Part shown: positions 1 through 9,226 of the stretch, piece after piece
Layout of the letters: each line of letters begins with the position of its first letter
How positions within the stretch are numbered: the stretch's first letter is position 1
Translations under genes and position numbers: made by a program
Source of the DNA: an uncultured Mucispirillum sp.
GTDB lineage: Bacteria > Chrysiogenota > Deferribacteres > Deferribacterales > Mucispirillaceae
Direction: 5' to 3'
Assembly: GCA_944325215.1 (NCBI GenBank)
Contig: CALUZC010000019.1
Coordinates: 1 to 54,224, forward strand
Length of the DNA stretch: 54,224 nt
Notes under the pieces: generated by a model
Databases searched by the model: none
What the model was told of the DNA's origin: nothing
What the model saw: only the letters and a program-made list of their open reading frames with translations

Positions 1-12
1 AGATTTTATCAT

Positions 13-37
13 CTACTGGCATAGCCAGTAGTTTTTT
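13..37 (+). terminator. Rho-independent terminator of an upstream + strand gene
   Basis: A perfect 8-bp stem (CTACTGGC / GCCAGTAG) with a 3-base loop is followed directly by six T on the + strand. The gene it would end lies to the left of the window. Confidence 0.75.
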
Positions 38-70
38 GTTTCGCTATGCTCAACTCTCTAAAGAGTTAAT

Positions 71-105
71 AAAAAAGCGTTCCCAAAAATGTTTTGAGAA
101 CGCTT
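71..105 (-). terminator. Terminator of the hrcA-grpE-dnaK operon
   Basis: On the minus strand an 8-bp stem AAGCGTTC / GAACGCTT is followed by a T run (the six A at 71-76 on the + strand). It lies about 35 bases after the dnaK stop codon, so the operon probably ends here and dnaJ is not cotranscribed immediately downstream. Confidence 0.75.
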
Positions 106-138
106 GTAGATTTTATTCTTTATTTATATAGTATATGC

Positions 139-2067
139 TTATTTTTTATCGTCTTTTACTTCTTCAAAATCTGCATCTACTACATTTTCATCTTTTTTAG
201 CAGTTTCTTCTTCTGCATATGCACTGCCTTGACTAGATGCACCAGAATCGCCTGCTTGGTTATTTTGTGCATACAGCACTTCTGCTAATTTTTGTGCTGC
301 TGTTGAAAGTTTATCAATACCTTCTTTAATTTCACCAACATTTTCACTTGTTAATTTTTGTTTTAAGTTTTCTACTTCTTTTTCAATGTTTTCTTTTGTA
401 GCAGCATCTAATTTATCGCCATGCTCTTTTAATGATTTTTCAGTAGTGTAAACTAAAGTATCAGCCTGGTTTCTTACATCTGCTAATTCTTTTTTACGTT
501 TATCATCTTCTGCATGAGCTTCTGCATCATGAACCATTCTATCTATTTCTTCTTCTGATAAGCCTGAAGAATCTTTAATAACAATAGACTGTTCTTTGCC
601 TGTGCCTTTATCTTTTGCTGAAACGTGTAATATACCGTTTGCATCAATATCAAATGTTACTTCAATTTGTGGCACGCCTCTTGGAGCTGGTGCAATACCT
701 GATAAATCAAACTGACCTATTAGTTTATTATCACTTGCCATCTCCCTTTCACCTTGCAGCACCTGAATAGTAACTGATGGCTGGTTATCAGCAGCTGTAG
801 TATATATCTGGCTTTTTCTAGCAGGGATAGTAGTGTTTCTCATAATGATTTTATTCATTACGCCACCCATAGTTTCAATACCTAATGAAAGTGGTGTTAC
901 ATCAAGAAGAAGTACATCTTTTACATCCCCCATTAATACGCCACCTTGAACTGCTGCACCTATTGCAACAACTTCATCAGGGTTGATACCTTTGTGTGGT
1001 TCTTTACCAAAAAAATCTTTTACTTTTTGCTGAACAAGCGGCATACGTGTCATACCACCAACAAGAATAACTTCGTTGATATCTGAAGTTGTAAGCCCTG
1101 CATCGCTTAAAGCTTTTTTACATGGTTCTAATGTTTTTTCCACTAAATCTGATACTAATGCTTCAAATTTAGACCTGCTTAATTTTTTAACTAAGTGTTT
1201 AGGACCAGTTTGGTCTGCTGTAATATATGGCAGGTTAATTTCTGTTTCTGTAGTGCCTGAAAGCTCATGTTTTGCTTTCTCTGCTGCTTCTTTTAACCTT
1301 TGAAGTGCCATTTTATCGTTAGCTAAATCTATGCCGTTATCTTTCATAAATTCTCCGCATAACCATTTAACTATTCTTTCATCAAAGTCATCACCACCTA
1401 AGAATGTATCACCGTTTGTAGCTTTAACTTCAAATACACCATCACCAAGCTCTAATATAGATACATCAAATGTACCACCACCAAGGTCATAAACAACTAT
1501 TTTTTCTTCGCCTTTTTTCTCTAAACCATAAGCAAGTGCTGCTGCTGTTGGTTCGTTGATAATACGCTGAACGTTTAAGCCTGCAATTTTACCTGCATCT
1601 TTTGTAGCCTGACGCTGTGCGTCGTTAAAGTATGCAGGAACTGTAATAACTGCATCTGTAACTGTTTCTCCAAGATAATCTTCTGCTGTTTGTTTTAATT
1701 TTTGTAAAATCATAGCAGAGATTTCCTGTGGAGCATATTTTTTACCTTTAATCTCTACCCATGCGTCCCCGTTATCAGCAGGCACAATTTTATATGGTAA
1801 ATGTTTTTTAGCATTTGCAGTTTCTTTTGAATCTGCTTTTCTACCAATTAATCTTTTAATACTAAATACTGTGTTTTCTGGGTTTGTAACTGCCTGACGT
1901 TTTGCTAAAATACCAACAAGCCTGTCCCCATCTGTAAAACCTACAATAGATGGAGTAGTTGTCATACCCTCTGCATTTACTATTACTTTAGGCTGACCGT
2001 TTTCCATTACTGCAACAACTGAGTTTGTTGTTCCTAAGTCAATACCTATTACTTTTCCTTGAGCCAT
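139..2067 (-). CDS. dnaK: Hsp70 chaperone DnaK
   Basis: Cytosolic Hsp70 chaperone. It binds exposed hydrophobic segments in an ATP-dependent cycle driven by DnaJ and the exchange factor GrpE. The 642 residues are normal for the family. The N-terminal ATPase carries the phosphate-1 signature GIDLGTTNS (about 8-16), the second signature [12 protein letters not shown] (about 195-206) and the third signature [11 protein letters not shown]. The substrate-binding domain follows, then a helical lid and an acidic tail ending EEVKDDKK, close to the usual EEVKD end. The ATG is preceded by GGAGGA at 2074-2079. It is the last gene of hrcA-grpE-dnaK, 79 bases after grpE, and shares the CIRCE-controlled promoter. 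Nothing is unusual in the protein; identification is secure. Confidence 0.99.
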   Translation of the reverse strand: MAQGKVIGIDLGTTNSVVAVMENGQPKVIVNAEGMTTTPSIVGFTDGDRLVGILAKRQAVTNPENTVFSIKRLIGRKADSKETANAKKHLPYKIVPADNGDAWVEIKGKKYAPQEISAMILQKLKQTAEDYLGETVTDAVITVPAYFNDAQRQATKDAGKIAGLNVQRIINEPTAAALAYGLEKKGEEKIVVYDLGGGTFDVSILELGDGVFEVKATNGDTFLGGDDFDERIVKWLCGEFMKDNGIDLANDKMALQRLKEAAEKAKHELSGTTETEINLPYITADQTGPKHLVKKLSRSKFEALVSDLVEKTLEPCKKALSDAGLTTSDINEVILVGGMTRMPLVQQKVKDFFGKEPHKGINPDEVVAIGAAVQGGVLMGDVKDVLLLDVTPLSLGIETMGGVMNKIIMRNTTIPARKSQIYTTAADNQPSVTIQVLQGEREMASDNKLIGQFDLSGIAPAPRGVPQIEVTFDIDANGILHVSAKDKGTGKEQSIVIKDSSGLSEEEIDRMVHDAEAHAEDDKRKKELADVRNQADTLVYTTEKSLKEHGDKLDAATKENIEKEVENLKQKLTSENVGEIKEGIDKLSTAAQKLAEVLYAQNNQAGDSGASSQGSAYAEEETAKKDENVVDADFEEVKDDKK

Positions 2068-2081
2068 TATTGTTCCTCCAA

Positions 2082-2101
2082 AACAGCTTATACTAGCTGT
2101 T
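2082..2101 (-). other. Hairpin in the grpE-dnaK intergenic leader
   Basis: Perfect 7-bp inverted repeat (AACAGCT / AGCTGTT) around a 6-base spacer, ending three bases upstream of the dnaK Shine-Dalgarno on the transcript. It lacks a T run on the minus strand, so it is not a terminator. It could be an mRNA-processing or stability stem between grpE and dnaK. Function is inferred only. Confidence 0.4.
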
Positions 2102-2146
2102 ATATATATTAATTTTTATTTTTTTATATTTTATTTGCCTATAACT

Positions 2147-2791
2147 TTATATTTTATTAACTTTTACTTTCGCAGGTCTTATAACCCTTTCATTTAAAAG
2201 GTAGCCTTTTTGCACACATAAAGTTATGGCGTTGTTTTCAAATTCTGGATTATTATCCATCATTATTGCTTCATGTACTGCCGGGTCAAATATAGTGCCG
2301 ATTTCAGAATTTACTTCCACCACTCCATGACGAGAAAGAGCATCTTTAAATGATTTAATAGTAAGCTCTATACCCTGCCTTAATGGGCTTCCTTCTTCAG
2401 CATGCATTAAAGACATTTCTATATTATCCATAACAGGAAGAAAATCTTTTACAACTGACTGGTTAGCATAGCGAACTTTATCTTCTGTTTCTTTTGTAAG
2501 CCTTTTCCTGTAGTTATCTAAATCAGCTGCACGGCGTAATATTTCTTCGTTTTTTTCTTTTAAAATATTCTCTAAATTCTCTACCTGCTTTTTTAATATG
2601 CCAAGCTCACCACCTGCAAATTCCATATTTTCTTCTTCTAAAGGTTCTGTAGATACTTCTTCGGCTGCCTTATCTTCTGCAATTTCTGCTTCCATTTGTT
2701 CTGTAAATTCTTTTGCTGCCTCTTCTGGTGAATTAATCTCTATTTTAAAACCTTTTTCTTCGCCATTAATATTTTCTTTTTCTTCACTCAT
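2147..2791 (-). CDS. grpE: Nucleotide exchange factor GrpE
   Basis: Dimeric cytosolic cochaperone that releases ADP from DnaK. The 214 residues comprise an acidic, low-complexity N-terminal 60-70 residues, a long coiled coil (about 70-140, with LDNYRKRLTKETED typical of the GrpE dimer helix) and a C-terminal beta domain with the family signature around 'FDPAVHEAIM' and 'GYLLNERVIRPAKVKV'. The length is normal. It starts 1 base after the end of hrcA, so the two are translationally coupled, and dnaK follows. GrpE helices are thermosensors in many bacteria; nothing in the sequence addresses that here. Confidence 0.98.
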   Translation of the reverse strand: MSEEKENINGEEKGFKIEINSPEEAAKEFTEQMEAEIAEDKAAEEVSTEPLEEENMEFAGGELGILKKQVENLENILKEKNEEILRRAADLDNYRKRLTKETEDKVRYANQSVVKDFLPVMDNIEMSLMHAEEGSPLRQGIELTIKSFKDALSRHGVVEVNSEIGTIFDPAVHEAIMMDNNPEFENNAITLCVQKGYLLNERVIRPAKVKVNKI

Positions 2792-3847
2792 TTATTTATC
2801 CCCTTCATAAAAATCATTAAGCATTTTTGAGATTATTTTTGATGAATAATCTACAATAGATACCACATTGGAATAACGCATTCTTTTAGGTCCTATAACA
2901 CCCATTGTGCCAACAATTTTGCCACCTCTGTGGTATGGTTTTATTACCATGCCTAAATCTTCTGTATTATCAAGCCCTATTTCTGAGCCAATAAAAATCT
3001 GCACGCTGTCTTCCTTCATACAGCCTTCTAACAATGAACAAATATGATGCTTTTCTTCAAATGCCTGCAGCACATCTGTAAGCCTGCCGTTTTGCATAAG
3101 CTCTGGAGTATCTATAATATATTTCATACCCTCAAAAATAAACTCTTCATCAAACACTCCACTTTTAAAAACCTGCTGGCTTAATTTGGCAGCCTGCTCT
3201 AGTAAAGAGCGTATCTCACCTTTTTCATTATGAAGTTCCTGCAATATCTTATGCTGCACTTCATAAAGGCTTAAACCTTCATAATTTGTATTTATAAAAT
3301 TAGCCATACGAACTAAATCATTATCTGTTATGGTGCTGTCCACATTTATAAATACATTTTGAACCATACCTGTTTTTGCTACTATTATTGCAAGAACAGT
3401 CTCCTTATTTATTCTAATAAACTCTATATGTTTTAAGGATATACTGTTCATTTTTGGAGATACTATAAACCCAACAGCATGAGTCATCTCCCCAAGTTTT
3501 TTTGAAAAATGACGAAATAAATTCATCACATTCAAAGGGTCTATACTCATCTGCCTTTGAATATTCTCCATAAAATCTGGGGATATGTTTTGTATCTCAA
3601 CTAATTTTTCAATATAATACCTATACCCACTGTCTGTTGGCACCCTGCCTGCTGATGTGTGGGGCTGAGCTATAAAACCTTTATCTACCAAATCACTCAT
3701 AATATTTCTTATGGTCGCAGGTGACATTTTTAAAGGCCCTACTTTAGAAACATTACGAGAACCTACCGGCTCACTGGTATCAATATATTCATCAATTATT
3801 GTCCTTAAAACAAGCTCTTCACGCTCATTTAAGAAACGCATATCCAT
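2792..3847 (-). CDS. hrcA: Heat-inducible transcription repressor HrcA
   Basis: Repressor that binds CIRCE operators in front of heat-shock operons and needs the GroE chaperonin to stay active. The N-terminal winged helix (about 1-75, with the family patch around DTSEPVGSRNVSK and SPATIRNIMSDL) is followed by the GAF-like HrcA domain and a dimerisation segment. I place the start at the ATG at 3847 because GGAG lies 7 bases upstream. A longer in-frame start at 3877 would put the coding region over the CIRCE element. The resulting 351 residues suit the family. First gene of the operon, with grpE immediately behind. It should repress its own promoter through the CIRCE at 3864-3890. Confidence 0.97.
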   Translation of the reverse strand: MDMRFLNEREELVLRTIIDEYIDTSEPVGSRNVSKVGPLKMSPATIRNIMSDLVDKGFIAQPHTSAGRVPTDSGYRYYIEKLVEIQNISPDFMENIQRQMSIDPLNVMNLFRHFSKKLGEMTHAVGFIVSPKMNSISLKHIEFIRINKETVLAIIVAKTGMVQNVFINVDSTITDNDLVRMANFINTNYEGLSLYEVQHKILQELHNEKGEIRSLLEQAAKLSQQVFKSGVFDEEFIFEGMKYIIDTPELMQNGRLTDVLQAFEEKHHICSLLEGCMKEDSVQIFIGSEIGLDNTEDLGMVIKPYHRGGKIVGTMGVIGPKRMRYSNVVSIVDYSSKIISKMLNDFYEGDK

Positions 3848-3863
3848 AACTTTTCTCCATTTG

Positions 3864-3890
3864 TTAGCACTCACCACTTATGAGTGCTAG
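3864..3890. promoter_or_regulatory. CIRCE operator (HrcA binding site)
   Basis: TTAGCACTC, nine bases, then GAGTGCTAG. This is the CIRCE consensus TTAGCACTC-N9-GAGTGCTAA with one mismatch at the last base. It lies between the promoter at 3895-3923 and the hrcA start, the expected position for HrcA autorepression. Confidence 0.96.
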
Positions 3891-3894
3891 AACT

Positions 3895-3923
3895 AATTTA
3901 GTAATCAGTGGCAAAAGTGTCAA
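3895..3923 (-). promoter_or_regulatory. Sigma-70-type promoter of hrcA-grpE-dnaK
   Basis: On the minus strand, TTGACA (3918-3923) is separated by exactly 17 bases from TAAATT (3895-3900), with CIRCE directly downstream. The rest of the 3848-4201 gap is AT-rich and holds the divergent receptor gene's leader, in which I see no convincing promoter. Confidence 0.75.
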
Positions 3924-4201
3924 GTGGTTTTTTTTATAATTTCAATTTTTATGTAAAAGAAAAAAGAACTATACTATTAGTATAATTTTCTCTTAATATC
4001 TTCTAAACTTATATCTCATACCAAAATGTAATAAGATTATTTATAAATAAGTTATATGAAATATGACATTGTCATACAAAATAAAACACCTATATATTTT
4101 TTGCAATTTTAACATAATTATCTCATTTTTTCATTGTCAAAAAATAATATATGTGTAACAATACCTGTTGCATTTGAATACTTAAAACTTCGGAGATGGA
4201 A

Positions 4202-6202
4202 ATGACAATTAAAAAGAAAATCTACTTGTCAGCAGGGGTTTTATCACTATTATTAATGTTGACAGCTATTTTCGCTTATGCTTCTGCATTTATTATTGGA
4301 AATGTATCTAATAATATCTTAAAAGCATACTCACCAGCACTTACTATCAACTCCCAAATAAGCACCCATTACTCTGATGGTCGTGCAGATGTGAGAACGG
4401 TTACACAAAAATATGATGAAGCATTATACAATGAAGCAAACCAGTCTATTGATGCTATGATTGTAGCTATTAATGACCTTGATAAACATTTAAAAACAGG
4501 TAAAAATGCATCTATTATGAATGTGATGCGTGAATATGTTGATAAAGCTTTAAGCTTATCTGCCAGATATAAACAATTATCTGATGATAGCATGAAAATG
4601 CGTAAATCTATTGAAGATTTAACAGCAAACTTTATGCAAAAAGCAAATGAAATGGAAAAAGCTTTAGGCGATGTTTACACAAACACTCTTAATGATATGA
4701 ATAGAGATTTAGGCGTTACTAATGATGATAATATTAGACGCAGAATAGGCAGGCTTGCTAAATTAAATGAAATTATGTATCATATTATTGATATGAAAGA
4801 TATTTTTACAAATATCTCAACAACTGGCGATGTTACTTTATTACAGGAATTTGATAAACACACAAAAGCAGTTCCTTCTCTCATTACTGAAATAAGAAAT
4901 AATATATCAGCCCCAGAAGACAGGAAGATTTTTGCAGTGGCAGAGGGTGCTTATAAAGAACTAAATAAAGCAATTACACAGCTTGAAAACCAGTATAATG
5001 AATTTAATAAACTTACAACTGAACGCCTGCAAGTTAATGATGAATTTACAGAAGTAGTTACATCAATGCTTGCAAGAAACGTTACTAACATTATGGACGG
5101 AGCAAACAATACAAATAAAGTTGTTCTTTCTACAAAGGCAATATCTGTTTTAACATTAATTATTGCTATCGTTTTAAATACACTAATTTTAATTGTATTC
5201 CAAAGATACGTTATTAAACCATTAGATGAACTTGTAAGCCACGTTGCTAATTTGACAGATGGAGACGGTAACCTTACAAAACGTATTAATGTGAATACAA
5301 AAGATGAACTCGGTGCTTTATCTAGTGGTATTAATAAATTCATAGAAAACATACAAGATATTATTATAAATGTAAAAGCCTCATCTGATGAAGTTGCAAG
5401 TGGTAATAACCAGCTGGCTTCTACTATGGAAGAATTAAATATTACATTTGCTACTCAAGCACAAGAAATCAGTAATATTGCTAATAATATGGACAGCGTT
5501 TCTCAGATTTCCAATAATGCAGTTCACTCACTAAATAACAGCCTAAACCTTTTAATAGGAACAAATAAACAGACTAAAGAAGGCATGGGGCTTTTAAACA
5601 CTGTTAAAAACAGTATTTTAAAAATCAATACTCAAACTGAAGTTCTTTCTGACACTATTAACAGACTTTCAGAAAACTCTAACCATATTGGTGAAATATT
5701 AACAGTTATTAATGATATTGCTAACCAAACAAACCTGCTTGCCTTAAATGCAGCTATTGAGGCAGCTCGTGCCGGAGAGGCAGGACGTGGGTTTGCAGTT
5801 GTTGCCGATGAGGTTAGAAAACTTGCTGAAAGAACTCAAAAATCAACAAGTGAAATTGAAGAAATCATTGTGACACTTCAAAATGAAACAGAAAGTGCAG
5901 CTCAGGAAATGGATACTGCAATGGTTGCCGTAAATGAAGGTGTTACAAGTGTTGAACAAACTATGAATGGCTTTAATATTATTGCAAGCAGTATATCAGA
6001 CACTAATAACGATATTAATAACGTTAGTGCTCAGATTTCTAACCAGTATAACAATATCCAAATGCTTGGTGATAATGTTCAAGTAGTAGCATCAGGGGTA
6101 GAAGAAAGTAACTCTGCCGTAAATGAAGTGGCATCTACTGTTACACATCTGCAGGAAAAAGCCGAAAAACTAAAAGCTCTAGTTAGCAGATTCCAAGTAT
6201 AA
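4202..6202 (+). CDS. Methyl-accepting chemotaxis protein
   Basis: Transmembrane chemoreceptor that controls CheA activity. The first transmembrane helix is at about 7-30. A long, mostly helical extracytoplasmic region (about 35-310) resembles a four-helix-bundle sensor. The second transmembrane helix is at about 313-337, then a HAMP linker ('[15 protein letters not shown]...' to about 392) and a cytoplasmic signalling domain. The highly conserved hairpin tip ([20 protein letters not shown], about residue 505-525) is intact, followed by [18 protein letters not shown]. There is no C-terminal CheR-tethering pentapeptide. An ATG at 4196 is also in frame, but GGAG at 4192-4195 overlaps it and spaces well for 4202. 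The ligand cannot be predicted. It implies a motile organism. Confidence 0.95.
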   Translation: MTIKKKIYLSAGVLSLLLMLTAIFAYASAFIIGNVSNNILKAYSPALTINSQISTHYSDGRADVRTVTQKYDEALYNEANQSIDAMIVAINDLDKHLKTGKNASIMNVMREYVDKALSLSARYKQLSDDSMKMRKSIEDLTANFMQKANEMEKALGDVYTNTLNDMNRDLGVTNDDNIRRRIGRLAKLNEIMYHIIDMKDIFTNISTTGDVTLLQEFDKHTKAVPSLITEIRNNISAPEDRKIFAVAEGAYKELNKAITQLENQYNEFNKLTTERLQVNDEFTEVVTSMLARNVTNIMDGANNTNKVVLSTKAISVLTLIIAIVLNTLILIVFQRYVIKPLDELVSHVANLTDGDGNLTKRINVNTKDELGALSSGINKFIENIQDIIINVKASSDEVASGNNQLASTMEELNITFATQAQEISNIANNMDSVSQISNNAVHSLNNSLNLLIGTNKQTKEGMGLLNTVKNSILKINTQTEVLSDTINRLSENSNHIGEILTVINDIANQTNLLALNAAIEAARAGEAGRGFAVVADEVRKLAERTQKSTSEIEEIIVTLQNETESAAQEMDTAMVAVNEGVTSVEQTMNGFNIIASSISDTNNDINNVSAQISNQYNNIQMLGDNVQVVASGVEESNSAVNEVASTVTHLQEKAEKLKALVSRFQV

Positions 6203-6230
6203 TTATTTGAATATAAAACAATATATAAAC

Positions 6231-6275
6231 AAAAAAGGCCAGCTCTAAAATATAACTTTAGGGCTGGCTGCTCTT
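6231..6275. terminator. Bidirectional terminator between convergent genes
   Basis: A 12-bp stem (6238-6249 with 6257-6268, two G-T pairs) is flanked by six A on the left and CTCTTTTTAT on the right, so it can end both the chemoreceptor (+) and the DMT-family gene (-). Confidence 0.8.
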
Positions 6276-6293
6276 TTTATAAAGAGTTGATAC

Positions 6294-6644
6294 TTATTTA
6301 AACATAAAATAAACAGCTCCTAAAAGACAAAGAGATGCCCATAAGAAATTCAAGTTTAAAGGTTTTCCCATATATAGTGTTACAAAAGGTATAAAAACAC
6401 CTAAAGCAATTACTTCCTGCATTATTTTTAACTGTGGCAAAGTAAAGACAGTATAACCAATTCTATTGGCAGGAACTTGTATCATATATTCAAAAAATGC
6501 TATCCCCCAGCTGGCAAGAGCTGCTCCAAACCATGGCAGCATAGATAAATTTTTTAAATGTGCATACCATGCAAAAGTCATAAAAACATTAGATAATATT
6601 AACATTAATACAGTAATAACTCCCGGATGAATCTGCAGATGCAT
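6294..6644 (-). CDS. DMT-family (DUF486) small membrane protein
   Basis: A 116-residue inner-membrane protein with four predicted transmembrane helices (about 8-27, 34-53, 75-90, 97-115). The C-terminal half, 'LKIMQEVIALGVFIPFVTLY' then 'MGKPLNLNFLWASLCLLGAV', matches my memory of the DUF486 family of the drug/metabolite-transporter clan. Length is normal. The substrate is unknown. It stands alone, convergent with the chemoreceptor. The family is common in core genomes and carries no clear pathway link. Confidence 0.85.
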   Translation of the reverse strand: MHLQIHPGVITVLMLILSNVFMTFAWYAHLKNLSMLPWFGAALASWGIAFFEYMIQVPANRIGYTVFTLPQLKIMQEVIALGVFIPFVTLYMGKPLNLNFLWASLCLLGAVYFMFK

Positions 6645-6877
6645 ATAAAATCTCCTATAAATAATATTTTTAGTATCCCTTTACTATATTTTCATGTTAT
6701 TTACTACCTAATATATAAACTGTCAAGAAAGATATTTTACGATACTACACTGTATAAAATAAAAAATATCACACATATATATTATAACAATATTATAAAA
6801 TTGTTTAAATTTTTTTCAATAAAATATCTAAAAAAAAGATACTATTAATCTTATTTTAATTTTATATATATATTTTC
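6645..6877. other. AT-rich intergenic region, no gene seen
   Basis: Extremely AT-rich spacer between divergent genes. Short open frames here have no family resemblance and no plausible ribosome binding site. The only structure I can support is the dcu promoter just to the right. Confidence 0.6.
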
Positions 6878-6906
6878 TTGAAAATACATGCTTTAATATC
6901 TATAAT
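6878..6906 (+). promoter_or_regulatory. Sigma-70-type promoter of the dicarboxylate antiporter gene
   Basis: TTGAAA (6878-6883), a 17-base spacer, then a perfect TATAAT (6901-6906). The expected start lies near 6913, giving a leader of about 100 bases before the gene at 7016. Confidence 0.75.
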
Positions 6907-7015
6907 AATATAATTATGTTATATTTTATTAAAAATTTTTATCTTTTTGTAAAACTTTTTATTGCATTTATTATTTTTTTGAATTAGTCTAAAAAAAACA
7001 GTAGAGGGTAAGTAT

Positions 7016-8344
7016 ATGATTATAATTCAATTATTAATTGTTTTGCTTGCATTATATGTAGGCTCTCGTTATGGTAGTATTGCCTTAGGTGTAATTTCTG
7101 GTATAGGTTTAGCAATTTTAGTATTTGCATTTGGTTTAAAACCTGGCACTCCACCAACTGATGTAATATATATTATTATTGCAGCAGTTACATGTGCTGG
7201 TGTCCTGCAAGCTTCAGGTGGTATGGATTTTATGATTCAAATAGCTGAAAAATTTTTAAGAGCACACCCAGAAAGAATTACTTTTTATGCACCACTTTGC
7301 ACATTCTTTTTAACAGTGCTTGTAGGAACAGGCCACGTTGTTTATACATTAATGCCTATTATTGCAGATATTTCATTAAAAAAAGGTATTAGACCAGAAA
7401 GACCTTGTGCTGTTTCCTCTATTGCATCTCAGGTTGGTATAACCTGCTCACCCATTGCTGCAGCTGTAGTTTCATTTGTTACTATTACCAATGAAAAAGT
7501 AGCTGGTGTAAACCTTCAAATACCACAAGTTTTAATGATAACTATTCCTGCATGTATATGTGGAATTATGATGGCGGCTTTATATTCTTCTAGAAGAGGG
7601 CTTGATTTAGATAAAGACCCAAAATACCAAGCAAGATTACAGGACCCAGAATTAAGAGAATACATGTTTGGCTCAACTGCTACAACATTAGATAAAAAAA
7701 TCCCTGCAACAGCAAAAGCATCTGTTTATTTATTTTTAGCAGCTTTAGCAGTGATTGTTACACTTGCAACATTTCCACAGCTTTTACCACATTATGATGG
7801 AAAACCGTTAAAAATGAATTTAGTTATCCAAATAGTAATGCTTACAGTGGCAGGGTTAATGGTATTAACTTGTAAAGCAGAACCAAAAAAAGTTGTAGCA
7901 GGCTCTGTATGGCAGGCAGGTATGGTGGCCGTTGTAGCAATTTATGGTATTGCATGGCTTTCAGATACTTACTTTATGGCATATAAAGAAGAAATGATGG
8001 CTGCAATGAAAGATATAGTAAATGCTTACCCTTGGGCTATTGCATTTGTTTTATTTGCAGTATCAGTTTTAATTAATACTCAAGGTGGTGTTGTGGTTGC
8101 AATTATGCCATTAGCATACAGTCTTGGAATACCTTGGTATGTGCTTTTAGGTGTTCTGCCATCTGTATATGCTTATTTCTTTATTCCAAACTATCCATCA
8201 GATATTGCAACGGTAAACTTTGACCGTTCAGGAACAACGGTAATAGGTAAATATCTTTTAAACCACTCATTTATGATACCGGGGCTTATATCTGTTATTG
8301 TATCTACTATCATAGGGTATTTGCTGGCAAATATTGTTTATTAA
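7016..8344 (+). CDS. dcuB: Anaerobic C4-dicarboxylate antiporter, DcuA/DcuB family
   Basis: Inner-membrane carrier that exchanges fumarate, malate or aspartate for succinate during anaerobic fumarate respiration. At 442 residues it has the usual length. Family blocks are clear: 'LQASGGMDFMIQIAEKFLR' (about 65-83), 'VGTGHVVYTLMPIIADIS' (about 104-121), 'GIRPERPCAVSSIASQVGI' (about 126-144), and the C-terminal 'FFIPNYPSDIATVNFDRSG'. About ten to twelve hydrophobic helices fill the chain. I favour DcuB over DcuA from the GTGHVVYT and RPERP surroundings, but the two are hard to tell apart by eye. The ATG follows GAGGG with good spacing. Single-gene transcript with its own promoter and terminator. 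Confidence 0.93.
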   Translation: MIIIQLLIVLLALYVGSRYGSIALGVISGIGLAILVFAFGLKPGTPPTDVIYIIIAAVTCAGVLQASGGMDFMIQIAEKFLRAHPERITFYAPLCTFFLTVLVGTGHVVYTLMPIIADISLKKGIRPERPCAVSSIASQVGITCSPIAAAVVSFVTITNEKVAGVNLQIPQVLMITIPACICGIMMAALYSSRRGLDLDKDPKYQARLQDPELREYMFGSTATTLDKKIPATAKASVYLFLAALAVIVTLATFPQLLPHYDGKPLKMNLVIQIVMLTVAGLMVLTCKAEPKKVVAGSVWQAGMVAVVAIYGIAWLSDTYFMAYKEEMMAAMKDIVNAYPWAIAFVLFAVSVLINTQGGVVVAIMPLAYSLGIPWYVLLGVLPSVYAYFFIPNYPSDIATVNFDRSGTTVIGKYLLNHSFMIPGLISVIVSTIIGYLLANIVY

Positions 8345-8358
8345 ATTTTATATTTTAG

Positions 8359-8384
8359 GCTCTCATGTAATATGAGAGCTTTTA
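8359..8384 (+). terminator. Terminator of the dcu gene
   Basis: Perfect 8-bp stem GCTCTCAT / ATGAGAGC with a 5-base loop, followed by TTTTATT. Confidence 0.8.
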
Positions 8385-8419
8385 TTGTGTATAATTCATA
8401 TTCTTTTTTAACATTTTTC

Positions 8420-8447
8420 TTGCAAAAAAAACTTTTTGGTATATATT
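8420..8447 (+). promoter_or_regulatory. Putative promoter of the small cysteine-rich gene
   Basis: TTGCAA (8420-8425), 16 bases, TATATT (8442-8447), followed by a short leader with a GGGGGT Shine-Dalgarno before the ATG at 8480. Confidence 0.5.
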
Positions 8448-8479
8448 AAGTTTTCTATAATTATGGGGGTATAGTAGTT

Positions 8480-8674
8480 ATGGATATGGATAAATATTTT
8501 AAAGAGCTTGAAGAACAAAAAAAGAAGGAAGAAAGCTCAAATATTAATTTAAGTAGTGCACCAACACATTGTCCAATGTGTTCTAGAAGGTGTGAGCTTG
8601 TAGCACCAATGTGTGGCAGAGGTGTAGCATTTGCACAGCAAAATGGTATAGAAACACAGGTAAGGCATATATAA
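8480..8674 (+). CDS. Small cysteine-rich protein of unknown function
   Basis: A 64-residue cytosolic protein that I do not recognise. The first 25 residues are a charged helix (KELEEQKKKEESS). The second half holds four cysteines in the cluster CPMCSRRCELVAPMCGRG (about 31-48), spaced CxxCxxxC-x6-C, which suggests a bound metal ion or Fe-S cluster. A strong Shine-Dalgarno (GGGGGT), its own promoter and codon use like its neighbours argue that it is real. There is no operon partner: dcu is upstream behind a terminator, tRNA-Ser downstream. A redox or metal-binding accessory role is possible but not shown. Confidence 0.7.
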   Translation: MDMDKYFKELEEQKKKEESSNINLSSAPTHCPMCSRRCELVAPMCGRGVAFAQQNGIETQVRHI

Positions 8675-8709
8675 CAGCCTAAATATTTTTAAAAAATAAT
8701 ATTTTTTAT

Positions 8710-8738
8710 TTGACATTATAAAATAAATCAAGTATATA
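8710..8738 (+). promoter_or_regulatory. Promoter of tRNA-Ser
   Basis: Perfect TTGACA (8710-8715), 17 bases, TATATA (8733-8738). The expected start is about 15 bases before the mature tRNA. Confidence 0.7.
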
Positions 8739-8761
8739 TTTACTTCTAATAAATATGTAAT

Positions 8762-8852
8762 GGAGAGATGGCCGAGTATGGTCGAAGGCGCTCGCCTGCT
8801 AAGCGAGTATACTGGGAAACCGGTATCGAGGGTTCGAATCCCTCTCTCTCCG
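8762..8852 (+). tRNA. tRNA-Ser (GCU)
   Basis: Ninety-one bases fold as a class II tRNA: acceptor stem GGAGAGA / TCTCTCC with discriminator G at 8852, anticodon arm CTCGC-CTGCTAA-GCGAG with anticodon GCT (reads AGC/AGU), a long variable arm (TACTGGGAAACCGGTA) and a T-arm GAGGGTTCGAATCCCTC. CCA is not encoded. The integrase gene begins its end about 375 bases further on, so this tRNA is the insertion site of the island, which leaves the tRNA intact. Confidence 0.97.
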
Positions 8853-8910
8853 TAAATACAAAAGGGCAGTTAAAAATACTGTCCTTTTTGTATTTACAGA
8901 GGGATTCGAA
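8833..8910. repeat. Inverted copy of the tRNA-Ser 3' end
   Basis: TTCGAATCCCTCT inside the tRNA (8833-8845) recurs as its exact reverse complement at 8898-8910, outside the terminator stem. Read from the right, the second arm is tRNA 3' sequence followed by the same terminator sequence, lacking seven bases of the acceptor end. This is what a decayed, inverted att site would look like. Confidence 0.6.
8853..8896 (+). terminator. tRNA-Ser terminator inside a larger inverted repeat
   Basis: TAAATACAAAAGGGCAG pairs with CTGTCCTTTTTGTATTTA around a 9-base loop (about 16 pairs, one bulge). The stem continues on both sides into the T-arm sequence of the tRNA and an inverted copy of it (see the repeat entry), so the hairpin may have arisen by inverted duplication of the tRNA end. 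Confidence 0.7.
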
Positions 8911-9226
8911 GCTCAAGCGAACGCCGACCGAATAGGGAGTAAAAGCAGAACTTATCTGTTTATATTTAAAAATTACATCCTATAATTTTTAAATCAACAT
9001 ATTTACGAGGAAACCTCGTAAATACTTACTAAAGAAAATACATCCTGTATTTTTTATGTCTGCGACAGTGAGCTGGCAGGCCTGGAAAAGAAAATTAGGA
9101 TGATTTTCTTTGGAAGGCGAATCCCTCTCGGTTACGTTTCATTTTCCCATAATTTTCCCATGAGCACTAAAATACAGCTGTTATTTCATAGCTTTATAAC
9201 ACTCTATTACACTTCATGGAAAATGC
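8911..9226. other. Attachment-side non-coding region of the integrase
   Basis: No gene. It holds short structures of the kind found around integrase sites: a 10-bp perfect inverted repeat with a 3-base loop at 9001-9023 (ATTTACGAGG / CCTCGTAAAT), a 12-base direct copy of the tRNA end (CGAATCCCTCTC) at 9118-9129, a weaker stem AGAAAAT / ATTTTCT near 9088-9109, and a tandem TTTTCCCAT near 9143-9161. I infer arm-type binding sites and relics of older insertions; none is proved. Confidence 0.5.

Noticed and set aside
94-288. + strand open frame at the left edge
   Set aside because: Overlaps the dnaK terminator and 3' end; the translation is a phenylalanine/isoleucine-rich artefact.
6627-6848. 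Possible small + strand gene in the dcu upstream region
   Set aside because: Low-complexity K/Y/I-rich translation of AT-rich DNA overlapping the start of the DMT-family gene; no Shine-Dalgarno.
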